From: DASZIT01 sp963770635
GTDB lineage: Bacteria > Actinomycetota > Acidimicrobiia > Acidimicrobiales > RAAP-2
DNA: 64,000 bases
Direction of reading: 5' to 3'
NCBI GenBank assembly: GCA_963770635.1
Contig: CAVYQI010000004.1
Span: 558,001-622,000 of the forward strand
The translations under genes and the position numbers were made by a program. The notes under the pieces are model-generated. The model made no database searches, was not told the origin of the DNA, and saw only the letters and a program-made list of their open reading frames with translations. Shown here piece by piece: positions 45,338 to 54,025 of this stretch. Within the stretch, counting starts at the first letter, position 1, and each line of letters opens with the position of its first letter.

Positions 45338-47127
45338 TTGACCCGCGCTTCCGGTTTGGTCGTCAACATGACGGGGGTTCCCGTCCCGGCTTCGCCCAGG
45401 GTGACCCGGAGGTCATCGTTGGGGACCCGCCGAGCCCAATTGTAGAACGGCTCGTCGGGGCGACGCTCGGACTGGTAGCGCCGGACGATGCGCAGCAGGG
45501 CATCGGGCACGTCGTTGACCGGCCGGGAGCCCTCCACCCAGTCGATGAACCCGGGGGCGGAGCCCAGCGATCCCCCGAGGCCGATGTCGACGGCTTCGGC
45601 CAGGTGGGTCCCCACGTGGGTCACCGCGCCCCGGAACCCGATGTCGGCGATCTGGGGCTGGGCGCAGCTGGCCGAACATCCGGAGAAATGCATGCGGATG
45701 ACCCCGGCGTCCTCCCGGGGGCCGGACCACCCGTTGGGCGTAGGGGCGGCACCGACCGGTTCCCCGGCCAGCTCCGCATCCAGGAAGCGCGCCCACTTCA
45801 CCGCCCGCTCCTTGGTCTCGACGATGGCGTAGCGGCAGAACTCGGTGCCGGTGCAGGCCACCACCCCTCGCGAGAACGGACCCGGATACGGCGAGTACTT
45901 GGCCAGGATGTCCTCGGCCAGCAGCTGTTCGACCTTGTCGCCGGGGACCCCGGTGAGGGTGAAGTTCTGGTCGGTGGCGATCCGGACGGTGCCGTCCCCG
46001 TAGGTCTCGGCCAGCCGGGCGACCTCCACCATCTCCGGGCCGTTCATCCTCCCGACCGGGACCGAGCACCCGACATAGAACAGCCCGTCCTCCTGCTGGG
46101 GGTGGACCCCGATGTGATCGCCGCGGTACCGGCGGGTGAGCGACTCCCCGGCCGGGACCAGGTCGAAGGCGGCCCGGGCGGCCACCTCGGCCCGGAATCC
46201 CTCCGGACCGAGTTCCTGCACCAGGTAGCGCATCCGGGCCAGGCCGCGGTTCTCCCGGTTGCCGAGCTCGCCGAAGGTTTGGGCGATGGCCCGGCAGACC
46301 TCCAGGGCCTGGTCCTGGCGCACGAACACGTCGAGATCCGAGGCCATCCGCTCGCCGTCGGAGAGCCCCCCGCCGGCCAGCAGGTTGAACCCCAGGGTCC
46401 CGTCGTCGGCCCGGGCCGGCCACAGCCCGATGTCGTTGATGTCGGCCTGGGCACAGTCCTCCAGGCAACCGGTGATGGAGATCTTGAACTTGCGCGGCAG
46501 GTTGGCGTAGTCGCGGTTCCCGGTGAAGAAGGCCGAGACCTGCTTGACCACCGGGTAGGCGTCGAACGCCTCGTCGGCGTCGACCCCGGACACCGGGCAG
46601 CAGAGCACGTTGCGGGCCCCGTCCCCGCACCCCTGGATGGTGGTGAGCCCGACCTGGGCGAACCGGCGCCAGATGCGGGGGATGTCCTCGATGCGGATCC
46701 AGTGGATCTGCACCGATTGCCGGGTGGTGAGGTCGGCGTACTTGGAGCCGAACACCCGGCTCTCGGTGCCGTCGGGCCCCTCGCCGAAGGCGTCGGCCAC
46801 CACCCCGATCTCCCGGAACTGGGCGGCGGTCAGGTGCCCGCCGGGAACCTTGATCCGCATCATGAAAGCGTCGCCGCCCTGCTTCTGCGGGTAGATCCCC
46901 GCCCACTTCATCCGTTCCATCTCGCCGGGAATCTTGGCGATCGCCGAGGGCCCTTCCTTGGAATAGACGTTGATGATCGAGTCGACGACATCGAGGGGCG
47001 GGCGGGCCAGCTTCTGCTGTTCGATGTCGCTGAGCTCGCCGTGGGTGCGGTAGGGGTTGATGAAGGGCATCACCCGGTCGGTGCCCCGAATGGTCAGTCC
47101 GTAGAGCTCGTCCTGGTCCTTGGCCAT
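45334..47127 (-). CDS. Siroheme-[4Fe-4S] sulfite (or nitrite) reductase, NirA/SirA-type
   Basis: 597 residues from ATG 47127, one base after the cysH stop. It has the internally duplicated NirA/SirA fold. The cluster/siroheme cysteines are C425 and C431 in CTGTEFCRYAIVETKERA, with C484 and C488 in HFSGCSASCAQ. The pseudo-symmetric first half has GARNVLCCPVSG and GCLEDCAQADIND. The cysH, cysD, cysN and siroheme-synthase neighbours make assimilatory sulfite reduction (SO3 to sulfide) much more likely than nitrite reduction. Electron donor is normally ferredoxin; the FrhB-like gene directly downstream suggests an F420-linked route. Confidence 0.92.
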   Translation of the reverse strand: MAKDQDELYGLTIRGTDRVMPFINPYRTHGELSDIEQQKLARPPLDVVDSIINVYSKEGPSAIAKIPGEMERMKWAGIYPQKQGGDAFMMRIKVPGGHLTAAQFREIGVVADAFGEGPDGTESRVFGSKYADLTTRQSVQIHWIRIEDIPRIWRRFAQVGLTTIQGCGDGARNVLCCPVSGVDADEAFDAYPVVKQVSAFFTGNRDYANLPRKFKISITGCLEDCAQADINDIGLWPARADDGTLGFNLLAGGGLSDGERMASDLDVFVRQDQALEVCRAIAQTFGELGNRENRGLARMRYLVQELGPEGFRAEVAARAAFDLVPAGESLTRRYRGDHIGVHPQQEDGLFYVGCSVPVGRMNGPEMVEVARLAETYGDGTVRIATDQNFTLTGVPGDKVEQLLAEDILAKYSPYPGPFSRGVVACTGTEFCRYAIVETKERAVKWARFLDAELAGEPVGAAPTPNGWSGPREDAGVIRMHFSGCSASCAQPQIADIGFRGAVTHVGTHLAEAVDIGLGGSLGSAPGFIDWVEGSRPVNDVPDALLRIVRRYQSERRPDEPFYNWARRVPNDDLRVTLGEAGTGTPVMLTTKPEARVK

Positions 47128-47128
47128 C

Positions 47129-47803
47129 TCAGAGGTGCAGCCCGCACTCGACCTTGTCCGAGTCGGACCAGCGCCCGGCTCTCGGATCCTCGCCCGGAGC
47201 CACCGGGCGGGTGGTCGGCGCGCACCCGATGGACAGGTAGCCCTGGGACAGCAACGGGTGACGGGGGATGCCGTGGTCGGCCTCGTAGCCGGCAATGTCC
47301 TGGTCGGTCCAGGTGGCCAGCGGATTGATCTTGACCATCCCCCAATTCTCGTCGAAGGAGACGATGGGGGCGGCGGCCCGGGTCGGGGCGTCCACCCGCT
47401 TCACCCCGGTCATCCACGCCTCCTGGCCCCGCAGCGCCTGCTTCAGGGGCAGGACCTTGCGGAATTCGCAGCATCGGTCCGACCCGCACGGCCACTCCTC
47501 CGCCCCCTCCACCGGGTGGGTGGTGGTCAGGTTGAGGTTGTAGCGGTCGCGGATGGTCTCCACGTAGGCCAGGGTCTCGGGGAAGTGGGCGCCGGTGTCG
47601 AGGAAGACGACCTCGATGCCCGGATCGGCGGCCACCGCCAGGTCGACGATGACCGCATCCTGGAACGAGCAGGCCAGCGACACCTTGGGCCCGAACCGCT
47701 CCAACGCCCAGGTGATCACCTTGCCGGCCGGGGCCGACTCGAACCCGGCCGACAACTCGGCCAGCTCGGATTGAAGGGTCGTCAGTTGGGGCTGGGTGGA
47801 CAA
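47129..47803 (-). CDS. cysH: Adenylylsulfate (APS) reductase, CysH family
   Basis: 224 residues from TTG 47803. An upstream ATG at 47893 is open, but TATACT, a likely -10 element of the same strand, lies between the two. The family landmarks are VSLACSFQDAVIVDLA, VVFLDTGAHFPETL and the C-terminal ECGLHL. The iron-sulfur pair C111-C112 (RCCEFRK), as in APS reductases, and C194 in SIGCAPTTRP are seen. The usual fourth ligand, expected at 197 in a CxxC pair, is Thr. No APS-kinase domain is present in CysN, which fits use of APS rather than PAPS. First gene of cysH-sir-frhB. Confidence 0.9.
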   Translation of the reverse strand: MSTQPQLTTLQSELAELSAGFESAPAGKVITWALERFGPKVSLACSFQDAVIVDLAVAADPGIEVVFLDTGAHFPETLAYVETIRDRYNLNLTTTHPVEGAEEWPCGSDRCCEFRKVLPLKQALRGQEAWMTGVKRVDAPTRAAAPIVSFDENWGMVKINPLATWTDQDIAGYEADHGIPRHPLLSQGYLSIGCAPTTRPVAPGEDPRAGRWSDSDKVECGLHL

Positions 47804-48008
47804 CGTGGCTCGCTCTCGTCGCGTGGATCGTTTCGGGGCCCCGGGACCTTGCAGGTATCCGGCCCCGCTAGTATATATGACTAATCGGATCATCTTTTGG
47901 TGGAATCACCTCGGGCGTCCCGATGTTGTACACAACCGGGCCGACCTACCGGCCTATTCCACCCCCCATTCCAAGCCGCCACTGAGCAGGGACAGGAACC
48001 ACTCCCAC
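47804..48008. promoter_or_regulatory. Divergent cysH/cysD promoter region with inverted repeat
   Basis: About 205 bp between the two arms of the sulfate-assimilation locus. It contains an AT-rich stretch with TATACT on the minus strand (about 47872-47877), a plausible -10 for cysH. The symmetric element GTTGTACACAAC at 47925-47936 (5-bp arms, 2-base centre) could bind a dimeric regulator of both operons. Promoter assignment is inference. Confidence 0.5.
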
Positions 48009-48983
48009 ATGACCACCACCCTCGATCCCCCCACCTCCGGGTCCCTGGCTGGGTCGGTGACGGGCACGGCGGGGACCCGCCCCCGGCCGACGGTCGACCA
48101 TCTCGACCTGCTGGAGGCCCACGCCATCTTCATCCTGCGGGAAGTGGCGGCCGAATGTGAACGCCCGGTGCTCCTGTTCAGCGGGGGCAAGGACTCGGCG
48201 GTGCTGCTCCGGCTGGCCGAAAAGGCGTTCCGTCCCGGTCGGTTCCCGTTCCCGGTCATGCACGTCGACACCGGCCACAACTTCCCCGAAGTCATCGACT
48301 TCCGTGACCGGCGCATCGAGGAGCTGGGCGAGCGGTTGCTGGTCGCCTCCGTGCAGGAGTCGATCGACAACGGCCGGGTGGCGGATCCCGGTCACGGCGG
48401 CATGCGGAACCGCCTGCAGACCACCGCGCTGCTCGACGCCATCGGTGCCCACGGATTCGACGCCTGCATCGGCGGCGCCCGGCGGGACGAGGACAAGGCC
48501 CGGGCCAAGGAACGGGTCCTCTCCTTCCGTGACACCTTCGGGCAGTGGGACCCCAAGCGCCAACGCCCCGAGCTGTGGCAGCTCTACTCCGGCCAGGTGC
48601 AGCCGGGCGAGCACCTGAGGGCCTTCCCGCTGTCGGACTGGACCGAGCTGGACATCTGGCAGTACATCGAGCGCGAATCGATCGAGCTCCCGTCCATCTA
48701 CTACGCCCACCGCCGCTCGGTCATCGAGCGGGACGGCATGCTGTTGGCCGAGTCGGAATGGGTGGTGCCCGGCCCCGGCGAGACCGCCGTCGAGGAGACG
48801 GTCCGGTTCCGCACGGTTGGGGACGCCACCTGCACCGGGGCGGTGCGCTCCGATGCCACCACCCTGGCCCGCATCATCCAAGAGGTCGCGGTGTCGCGGG
48901 TCTCGGAGCGGGGTGCCACGCGGGCCGACGACCGGTTCTCGGAAACGTCGATGGAGGACCGCAAGCGCGAGGGCTACTTCTAA
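48009..48983 (+). CDS. cysD: Sulfate adenylyltransferase small subunit
   Basis: 324 residues from ATG 48009; the longer open frame back to 47796 runs through the promoter. The PP-loop is VLLFSGGKDSAVLLRLA, followed by FPVMHVDTGHNFPEVIDFRD, IGGARRDEDKARAKERV, SDWTELDIWQYIERE, and the C-terminal MEDRKREGYF end of the family. With CysN it makes APS from sulfate and ATP. An N-terminal 25-residue Thr/Gly-rich extension is unusual but harmless. Four bases separate it from cysN. Confidence 0.96.
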   Translation: MTTTLDPPTSGSLAGSVTGTAGTRPRPTVDHLDLLEAHAIFILREVAAECERPVLLFSGGKDSAVLLRLAEKAFRPGRFPFPVMHVDTGHNFPEVIDFRDRRIEELGERLLVASVQESIDNGRVADPGHGGMRNRLQTTALLDAIGAHGFDACIGGARRDEDKARAKERVLSFRDTFGQWDPKRQRPELWQLYSGQVQPGEHLRAFPLSDWTELDIWQYIERESIELPSIYYAHRRSVIERDGMLLAESEWVVPGPGETAVEETVRFRTVGDATCTGAVRSDATTLARIIQEVAVSRVSERGATRADDRFSETSMEDRKREGYF

Positions 48984-48986
48984 TCC

Positions 48987-50411
48987 GTGGCGGCAACTCC
49001 AGACGGTACCGGCACCAAGGTTGACGCCGGCCCGGTTTCCCGTAACCCCGACGCCACTCCCGACGCCACTTCCGGCGCTGAGGCCGACCCCGGGCCGACC
49101 GATCCGCCGGTGATGGACCTGCTGCGGTTTGCCGCCATCGGATCGGTGGACGACGGCAAGTCCACCCTCATCGGCCGTCTGCTCCACGACACCAAGCAGC
49201 TGTTCGACGATCAGATCGAAGCGGTGGAGGCGGCCTCCCGCCGGCGGGGGGTGGACGGCATCGACCTCTCGTTCGTCACCGATGGGCTCCGGGCCGAGCG
49301 GGAGCAGGGGATCACCATCGACGTCGCCTACCGCTACGCCGCCACCCCCACCCGCAAGTTCGTCATCGCCGACTGCCCGGGTCACGTGCAGTACACCCGC
49401 AACATGGCGACCGGCGCCTCGACCGCCGACCTGGCCCTGGTGGTGGTGGACGCCCCCAAGGGATTGCGCGAACAGACCCGCCGCCATGTCTGCATCGCCG
49501 CCCTGCTGGGGGTGCGCCACCTGATCGTGGCGGCCAACAAGATGGACCTGGTCGACTGGGACCCGTCCACCTATCAACAGGTGGTCACCGACATGTCCCG
49601 GCTGGCCGACCGGTTGGGGGTCGAGTCGTGCACCGTGATCCCGGTGTCGGCCCTCGACGGCGACAACGTCGCCGTTCGCTCCGATGCCGCCGGATGGTAC
49701 GACGGACCCACCATCCTCGAGGCGCTCGAGCAGGCACCGGCCGGGGAGTGGGCCGGGGCGCACGGGGACCGCCGCGGCTCCGAGGCCCGGCTCCCGGTCC
49801 AGTGGGTGCTGCGCCAACCGGGTGGCGGACGCACGTACGCCGGCATGGTCAATGGAGGTCCCCTCCGCCAGGGCGACGACGTGGTGGTGCTTCCCGGCGG
49901 GCAACGCTCCACGGTGAGCGCGGTCGAAACCCTCGACGGACCGCTGGCCGAAGCCGCGGTGGGACTCTCGGTATCGGTGCAACTCGCCGACGACGTCGAC
50001 GTGAGCCGGGGCGACCTGCTGGCCGCCGCCGATGATCCCCCCGACGTGGTGACCCAGCTGGTCGCCACCGTCTGCTGGTTCGACCCCCGACCGCTGACCG
50101 CCGGTGCCCAGTACCGGGTCAAGCACACCACCCGGGTCACCCCGGCCCGGATCGTGTCGGTTGACGGCCGGTTGGATGTCAACCGCCTGGACCTGCTGCC
50201 GGCTGACTCGCTGACCGAGAACGACATCGGCACCGTCACGCTGGCCGTGGCCACTCCCCTGGCGACCGATCCCTACCACCGCAACCGGATCACCGGCAGC
50301 TTCGTGGTCATCGACCCGACCACCAATGGCACGGTGGCGGCCGGGATGGTGGGTCCCCCGGCACTGACCCCACTGGAGCCGGACCCCGCTCCCCTCGACG
50401 CTCACGCCTGA
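48987..50411 (+). CDS. cysN: Sulfate adenylyltransferase large subunit (GTPase)
   Basis: 474 residues from GTG 48987. It is an EF-Tu-like GTPase: G1 GSVDDGKST, G2/G3 region EREQGITIDVAYRY and DCPGHVQYTRNMATGAS, G4 NKMD, then the beta-barrel domains (LRQGDDVVVLPGGQRSTV; AQYRVKHTTR). No CysC (APS kinase) domain is attached at the C-terminus. A 40-residue Asp/Pro-rich N-terminal extension precedes the GTPase domain. Couples GTP hydrolysis to APS synthesis by CysD. Confidence 0.95.
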   Translation: MAATPDGTGTKVDAGPVSRNPDATPDATSGAEADPGPTDPPVMDLLRFAAIGSVDDGKSTLIGRLLHDTKQLFDDQIEAVEAASRRRGVDGIDLSFVTDGLRAEREQGITIDVAYRYAATPTRKFVIADCPGHVQYTRNMATGASTADLALVVVDAPKGLREQTRRHVCIAALLGVRHLIVAANKMDLVDWDPSTYQQVVTDMSRLADRLGVESCTVIPVSALDGDNVAVRSDAAGWYDGPTILEALEQAPAGEWAGAHGDRRGSEARLPVQWVLRQPGGGRTYAGMVNGGPLRQGDDVVVLPGGQRSTVSAVETLDGPLAEAAVGLSVSVQLADDVDVSRGDLLAAADDPPDVVTQLVATVCWFDPRPLTAGAQYRVKHTTRVTPARIVSVDGRLDVNRLDLLPADSLTENDIGTVTLAVATPLATDPYHRNRITGSFVVIDPTTNGTVAAGMVGPPALTPLEPDPAPLDAHA

Positions 50412-50421
50412 TCGGGCAACC

Positions 50422-51078
50422 GTGGCCCCACCTGCTGCGCTGTATCCGGTTTCGCTGGTGGTCTCCGGACGGAGATGCCTGGTGGTCGGGGGCGGACGGG
50501 TGGCCGCCCGCAAGGTCGAAGGGCTCCTCGGCGCCGGTGCCCTGGTCACCGTGGTGGCCCCCGATGTCATCGACGCCATCCACGGCTGGGAGGCCGATCC
50601 TCCGGCCGGGGGGACGGCGGGTGGGCTGACCATCGAGACCCGCCCCTACCGGAGCCCGGAAGCCGCCGACTACCGGCTGGTGGTCACCGCCACCGGGGTC
50701 CCGGAGGTGGACCATGCGGTGTTTGCCGACGCCGACGCCGCCGGGGTGTGGGTGAACAGCGCCGACGACGTCGACAACTGCAGCTTCCTGCTGCCGGCGG
50801 TGCACCGGGCGGGGTCGGTGACGGTGGCCGTCTCCACCGGAGGCGCCAGCCCGGCGCTGGCCGGGTGGCTCCGGTCCCGGGTCGCCGGCACCCTCGACTT
50901 CGACGTGGCGGTGGTGGCCGAGCTGCTCGACGAGGCCCGGTCGCTGGTCAAGGACACCGGTACCTCGACCGAATCGCTCGACTGGGACCGGATCCTCGAG
51001 AGCCAGGTGGTGCCGCTGGTTCGCGAGGGTCGCATCGACGAAGCCCGCGCCGTCCTGCGCACCTTCGTCGACGGTTGA
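50422..51078 (+). CDS. Precorrin-2 dehydrogenase / sirohydrochlorin ferrochelatase (CysG N-terminal/Met8-like)
   Basis: 218 residues from GTG 50422, 10 bp after cysN. A Rossmann NAD site (RRCLVVGGGRVAARKVEGLLGAGALVTVVAP) and YRLVVTATGVPEVDHAVFADA precede the paired segment WVNSADDVDNCSFLLPAVHRAGSVTVAVSTGGASPALA, typical of the siroheme-synthase dehydrogenase domain. Supplies siroheme for the sulfite reductase encoded in the opposite arm. The methyltransferase half of CysG is not attached and must be elsewhere. Confidence 0.92.
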   Translation: MAPPAALYPVSLVVSGRRCLVVGGGRVAARKVEGLLGAGALVTVVAPDVIDAIHGWEADPPAGGTAGGLTIETRPYRSPEAADYRLVVTATGVPEVDHAVFADADAAGVWVNSADDVDNCSFLLPAVHRAGSVTVAVSTGGASPALAGWLRSRVAGTLDFDVAVVAELLDEARSLVKDTGTSTESLDWDRILESQVVPLVREGRIDEARAVLRTFVDG

Positions 51079-51144
51079 CCGTCAGCCGGTCAACGCTGGA
51101 CCGTCTGCCGGTGACTCAGCGGGTGGTTCAGGAGGTGGGCGGCG

Positions 51145-51660
51145 TCAAGGCTTGGCCACCATCACCACCATCGACGTCACGAAGATGACCAGCAGCGCAC
51201 CGGAGGTCCACGCCACCCGCCGCGTGAGCGACCGATGGGCCGAATCCTGCCATTCCCCGGTGGCCACCAACCGCTGGAGTCCGCGCTCGGTCGGCCACAG
51301 CACCATCTCCGCCGCCAGCGCCGCCACCGCCCAGAGCAAGAGCCCCACCATCACCCAGCCGTCCGAGAACGCATAGCCGCCATGGGTGCCGTGGCTCATC
51401 CCGATGAGCACGAACCCGAGGACCGGGACCAGGAACAGGACCCGCCCGGCCCAGTTCACGCCGGGACGGTAGTACCTCACCACCGACTCGGTTGCCGGGC
51501 CTCGACGGCTGAGGACGAGTGCGTACGCACCGGCCACGCCCACCGCGCCGAACCCGATCACCGCCGACAGCACGTGAGCCAACACCACCACTTCGTAGCC
51601 GGCGCCCCGGTTGACGGAGACAGCCTCCAGCGCGGCGACAGATCCGGGGTTGGAGAGCAT
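51145..51660 (-). CDS. DUF2269-like integral membrane protein
   Basis: 171 residues with four membrane segments: VVVLAHVLSAVIGFGAVGVAGAYAL, VLFLVPVLGFVLIGM, WVMVGLLLWAVAALAAEMVLW and SGALLVIFVTSMVVMVAKP. A His in the first segment and an SHGTHGG loop are visible. The pattern of an N-terminal LAHVL...GF segment with an RR-rich loop resembles DUF2269 proteins. Function unknown; convergent with the siroheme gene. Confidence 0.6.
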   Translation of the reverse strand: MLSNPGSVAALEAVSVNRGAGYEVVVLAHVLSAVIGFGAVGVAGAYALVLSRRGPATESVVRYYRPGVNWAGRVLFLVPVLGFVLIGMSHGTHGGYAFSDGWVMVGLLLWAVAALAAEMVLWPTERGLQRLVATGEWQDSAHRSLTRRVAWTSGALLVIFVTSMVVMVAKP

Positions 51661-51913
51661 CTTTACGATTCTTTCATCCGGCGATCACCCGCCGATGGCG
51701 GGATTGTGGCCCGACGGCGCAAGAATCGCCGTCCTGAACCGTTTCTTATGGACCCCCCTACGCCACCTGAGGTCTGGGGATTGCTACGTTGGGGGTACGC
51801 ACCAGAGCGCCTGACCACTAAGGAAGCACCGGTAACCTGCCGATACAACCTGAGTGACATCGAGCCCGACCAGCTTCGATCCCGAACACCAACATGGGAC
51901 ACACACCACGCAG

Positions 51914-52903
51914 ATGAACCAGCTCCGCCTCGATCCTCTCACCGGCCGATGGGTAGTGGTCAGCACCGATCGGGCCCACCGGCCCATGGCGTTCTCGCCG
52001 ATGGCGACGACCCAGGCGGACACGTCCCGGCCCTGCCCGTTCTGCCCCGGTAACGAGGAGGTCTCCACGCCGGCCCTGGAGACCTACGGTCCTGAAGGTC
52101 GTTGGCTGGTGCGGGTGGTCCCCAACCTCTATCCCGCCTTCGAAGGTGACGAGCCATTCGTGGTCACCAACCGGGGGCCAGTCTTCACCCAGGCCACCGC
52201 CGGTGGTATCCACGAGGTGCTGGTCATCTCCCCCGACCACGACAAGACCTGGTCGATGTTGAATGACGATCAGACCGCCCTGGTGATGGCGGCCATCCGC
52301 GATCGGATCGAAGAGCACTCGACCATCCCCGGCCTCCGCTACAGCCAGGCCATCGTCAACTCGGGCCGGGAGGCGGGCGCCTCGGTCGACCATCCGCACG
52401 GACAGCTGTTGGGGATGTCGTTCGTCCCCCGCGAACTGGTCGAGGAGCAGGCCGGTTTCGCCCGATTCGCCGGACGCTGCCTGCTGTGTACCGCCGCCGA
52501 TGCCGAGGAGAACGTCGGCCACCGGGTGGTCTACGCCGACGAGCGGGTGCTGGTCATCTGCCCGTTCTGGAGCGGTTCGCCCTACGAGATGATGATCATC
52601 CCCCGCACCCACTGCCCCCACCTCCACCACAGCCCGCCGGCCGACCTCAAGGCGGTGGGCAAGGCGCTACGGGAGACGCTCGGAAGTCTCCGTGACGTGG
52701 TCGGCGACGTGGCCTACAACCTGGTCTTCCACTCCGCCCCCTACCGGGCCCCCGAGCCCTACCACTGGCACGTCCACGTGGTGCCCAAGCTGACCACCGT
52801 GGCCGGATTCGAACTCGGCACCGGGGTACTGATCAACATCAAGAACCCCGAGCAGGCGGCCGAAGAGCTCAAGGTCCGGGTGCCGGTCTCCAGCGGCTTC
52901 TGA
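51914..52903 (+). CDS. galT: Galactose-1-phosphate uridylyltransferase-like protein
   Basis: 329 residues from ATG 51914; a GTG at 51854 is open but adds an unlikely N-terminus. The start MNQLRLDPLTGRWVVVSTDR is family-typical. The zinc site is CPFCPGNE in the N-terminal part, with the active-site HPH motif in DHPHGQLLG. A second Cys pair region (CLLCTAADAEE) and the C-terminal YHWHVHVVPK are present. It should swap UMP between UDP-glucose and galactose-1-phosphate. Some members of this HIT-fold group act on other nucleotide sugars. Transcribed from the 250-bp gap with the DUF2269-like gene. Confidence 0.85.
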   Translation: MNQLRLDPLTGRWVVVSTDRAHRPMAFSPMATTQADTSRPCPFCPGNEEVSTPALETYGPEGRWLVRVVPNLYPAFEGDEPFVVTNRGPVFTQATAGGIHEVLVISPDHDKTWSMLNDDQTALVMAAIRDRIEEHSTIPGLRYSQAIVNSGREAGASVDHPHGQLLGMSFVPRELVEEQAGFARFAGRCLLCTAADAEENVGHRVVYADERVLVICPFWSGSPYEMMIIPRTHCPHLHHSPPADLKAVGKALRETLGSLRDVVGDVAYNLVFHSAPYRAPEPYHWHVHVVPKLTTVAGFELGTGVLINIKNPEQAAEELKVRVPVSSGF

Positions 52904-52957
52904 ACCGGCGTCCCGCCCTGCCTCGGTCAGTCCCGGTCCCCCCCTGACCCGACTCGG

Positions 52958-54010
52958 TCAGCCGAGATAGAGCCCGGCCACCCCCCGGTAGAGGTGGGGA
53001 TCGACGGTCTTCGGCTTGCCGGCGGCATCCGACAGCGGGATGCACACGATCTGCCCGGCCTGGAGTGCCACCATCGTCCCGAAGTCACCGTCATGGACCG
53101 CCTGCAAGGCGGCGGCACCGAACCGGGTGGCCAGCACCCGGTCGAAGGCGGTGGGTGACCCGCCCCGCTGGATATGGCCCAACACGGTGGCCCGTGCCTC
53201 GTACCCGGTGCGGCGCTCGATCTCCTGGGCCAGCCACCCGCCGATGCCACCGAGACGGGCGTGGCCGAACTGGTCGGAGCCTCCGGACGGCACCCGGGCC
53301 CCCTTGGCCGCCAGCGCCGCCGTCTCGTCCCGGGGGAGGGCACCCTCGGCCACCACCAGGGTCGAGAAGAAGCGGCCGCCGGAATGCCGGTCCCGGAGAC
53401 GCTGGCAGACCGCATCGATGGAGAATGGCTCTTCGGGAATCAGGATCTCGGCGGCACCCCCGGCAATGCCGGCGTGCACCGCGATGTGGCCGACGTTGCG
53501 TCCCATCACCTCGCAGACCATGACCCGATGATGGGACTCGGCGGTCGTCTGCAGCCGGTCGATCGCCTCGGTGGCCACCTGCACCGCGGTGTCGAACCCG
53601 AAGGTGACCTCGGTTCCCGAGAGGTCATTGTCGATGGTCTTGGGCACTCCCACCACCTGGAGGCCCAAACCCGCCAGCCGGTCGGCGGCGCCCAGGGTGT
53701 CGTCGCCGCCGATGGCCACCAGCGCGTCGATCCCCAACCGCTTGATGGTGGAGAGGACCAGACCCGGACCTTCGTCGGTGGCGAACGGGTTGGTCCGCGA
53801 CGAGCCGAGAATGGTGCCGCCCCGGGTCAGGATCCCCCGGCACTCGTCGGGCAACAGCGGGATGGTGGCGCCTTCGATCACTCCCCGCCACCCGTCCAGG
53901 AACCCGACCGCATCATCGTCGAAGCTGACGGCACCGCCGATCACCACCGCCCGGATCACCGCGTTGAGACCGGGACAGTCGCCGCCCCCGGTCAGGATCC
54001 CGATCCGCAC
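52958..54010 (-). CDS. 6-phosphofructokinase, pyrophosphate-dependent type by signature residues
   Basis: 350 residues from GTG 54010. The phosphofructokinase core is complete: ILTGGGDCPGLNAVIR, GGTILGSSRTNP, PKTIDNDLSGTE, and MGRNVGHIAVHAG. Residue 104 is Asp (GGDDT) and residue 124 is Lys (PKTIDND). These are the positions that in PFKs distinguish pyrophosphate-dependent (D/K) from ATP-dependent (G/G) enzymes. A reversible PPi-PFK fits with the glpX-encoded bisphosphatase and the trehalose genes upstream in the same run. Biochemical specificity needs assay. Confidence 0.93.
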   Translation of the reverse strand: MRIGILTGGGDCPGLNAVIRAVVIGGAVSFDDDAVGFLDGWRGVIEGATIPLLPDECRGILTRGGTILGSSRTNPFATDEGPGLVLSTIKRLGIDALVAIGGDDTLGAADRLAGLGLQVVGVPKTIDNDLSGTEVTFGFDTAVQVATEAIDRLQTTAESHHRVMVCEVMGRNVGHIAVHAGIAGGAAEILIPEEPFSIDAVCQRLRDRHSGGRFFSTLVVAEGALPRDETAALAAKGARVPSGGSDQFGHARLGGIGGWLAQEIERRTGYEARATVLGHIQRGGSPTAFDRVLATRFGAAALQAVHDGDFGTMVALQAGQIVCIPLSDAAGKPKTVDPHLYRGVAGLYLG

Positions 54011-54025
54011 GTCAGCTCCGTTCCC

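Noticed and set aside
47804..47893. N-terminal extension of cysH from ATG 47893
   Set aside because: The extension crosses a probable -10 element and has no similarity to CysH; TTG 47803 gives the usual length.
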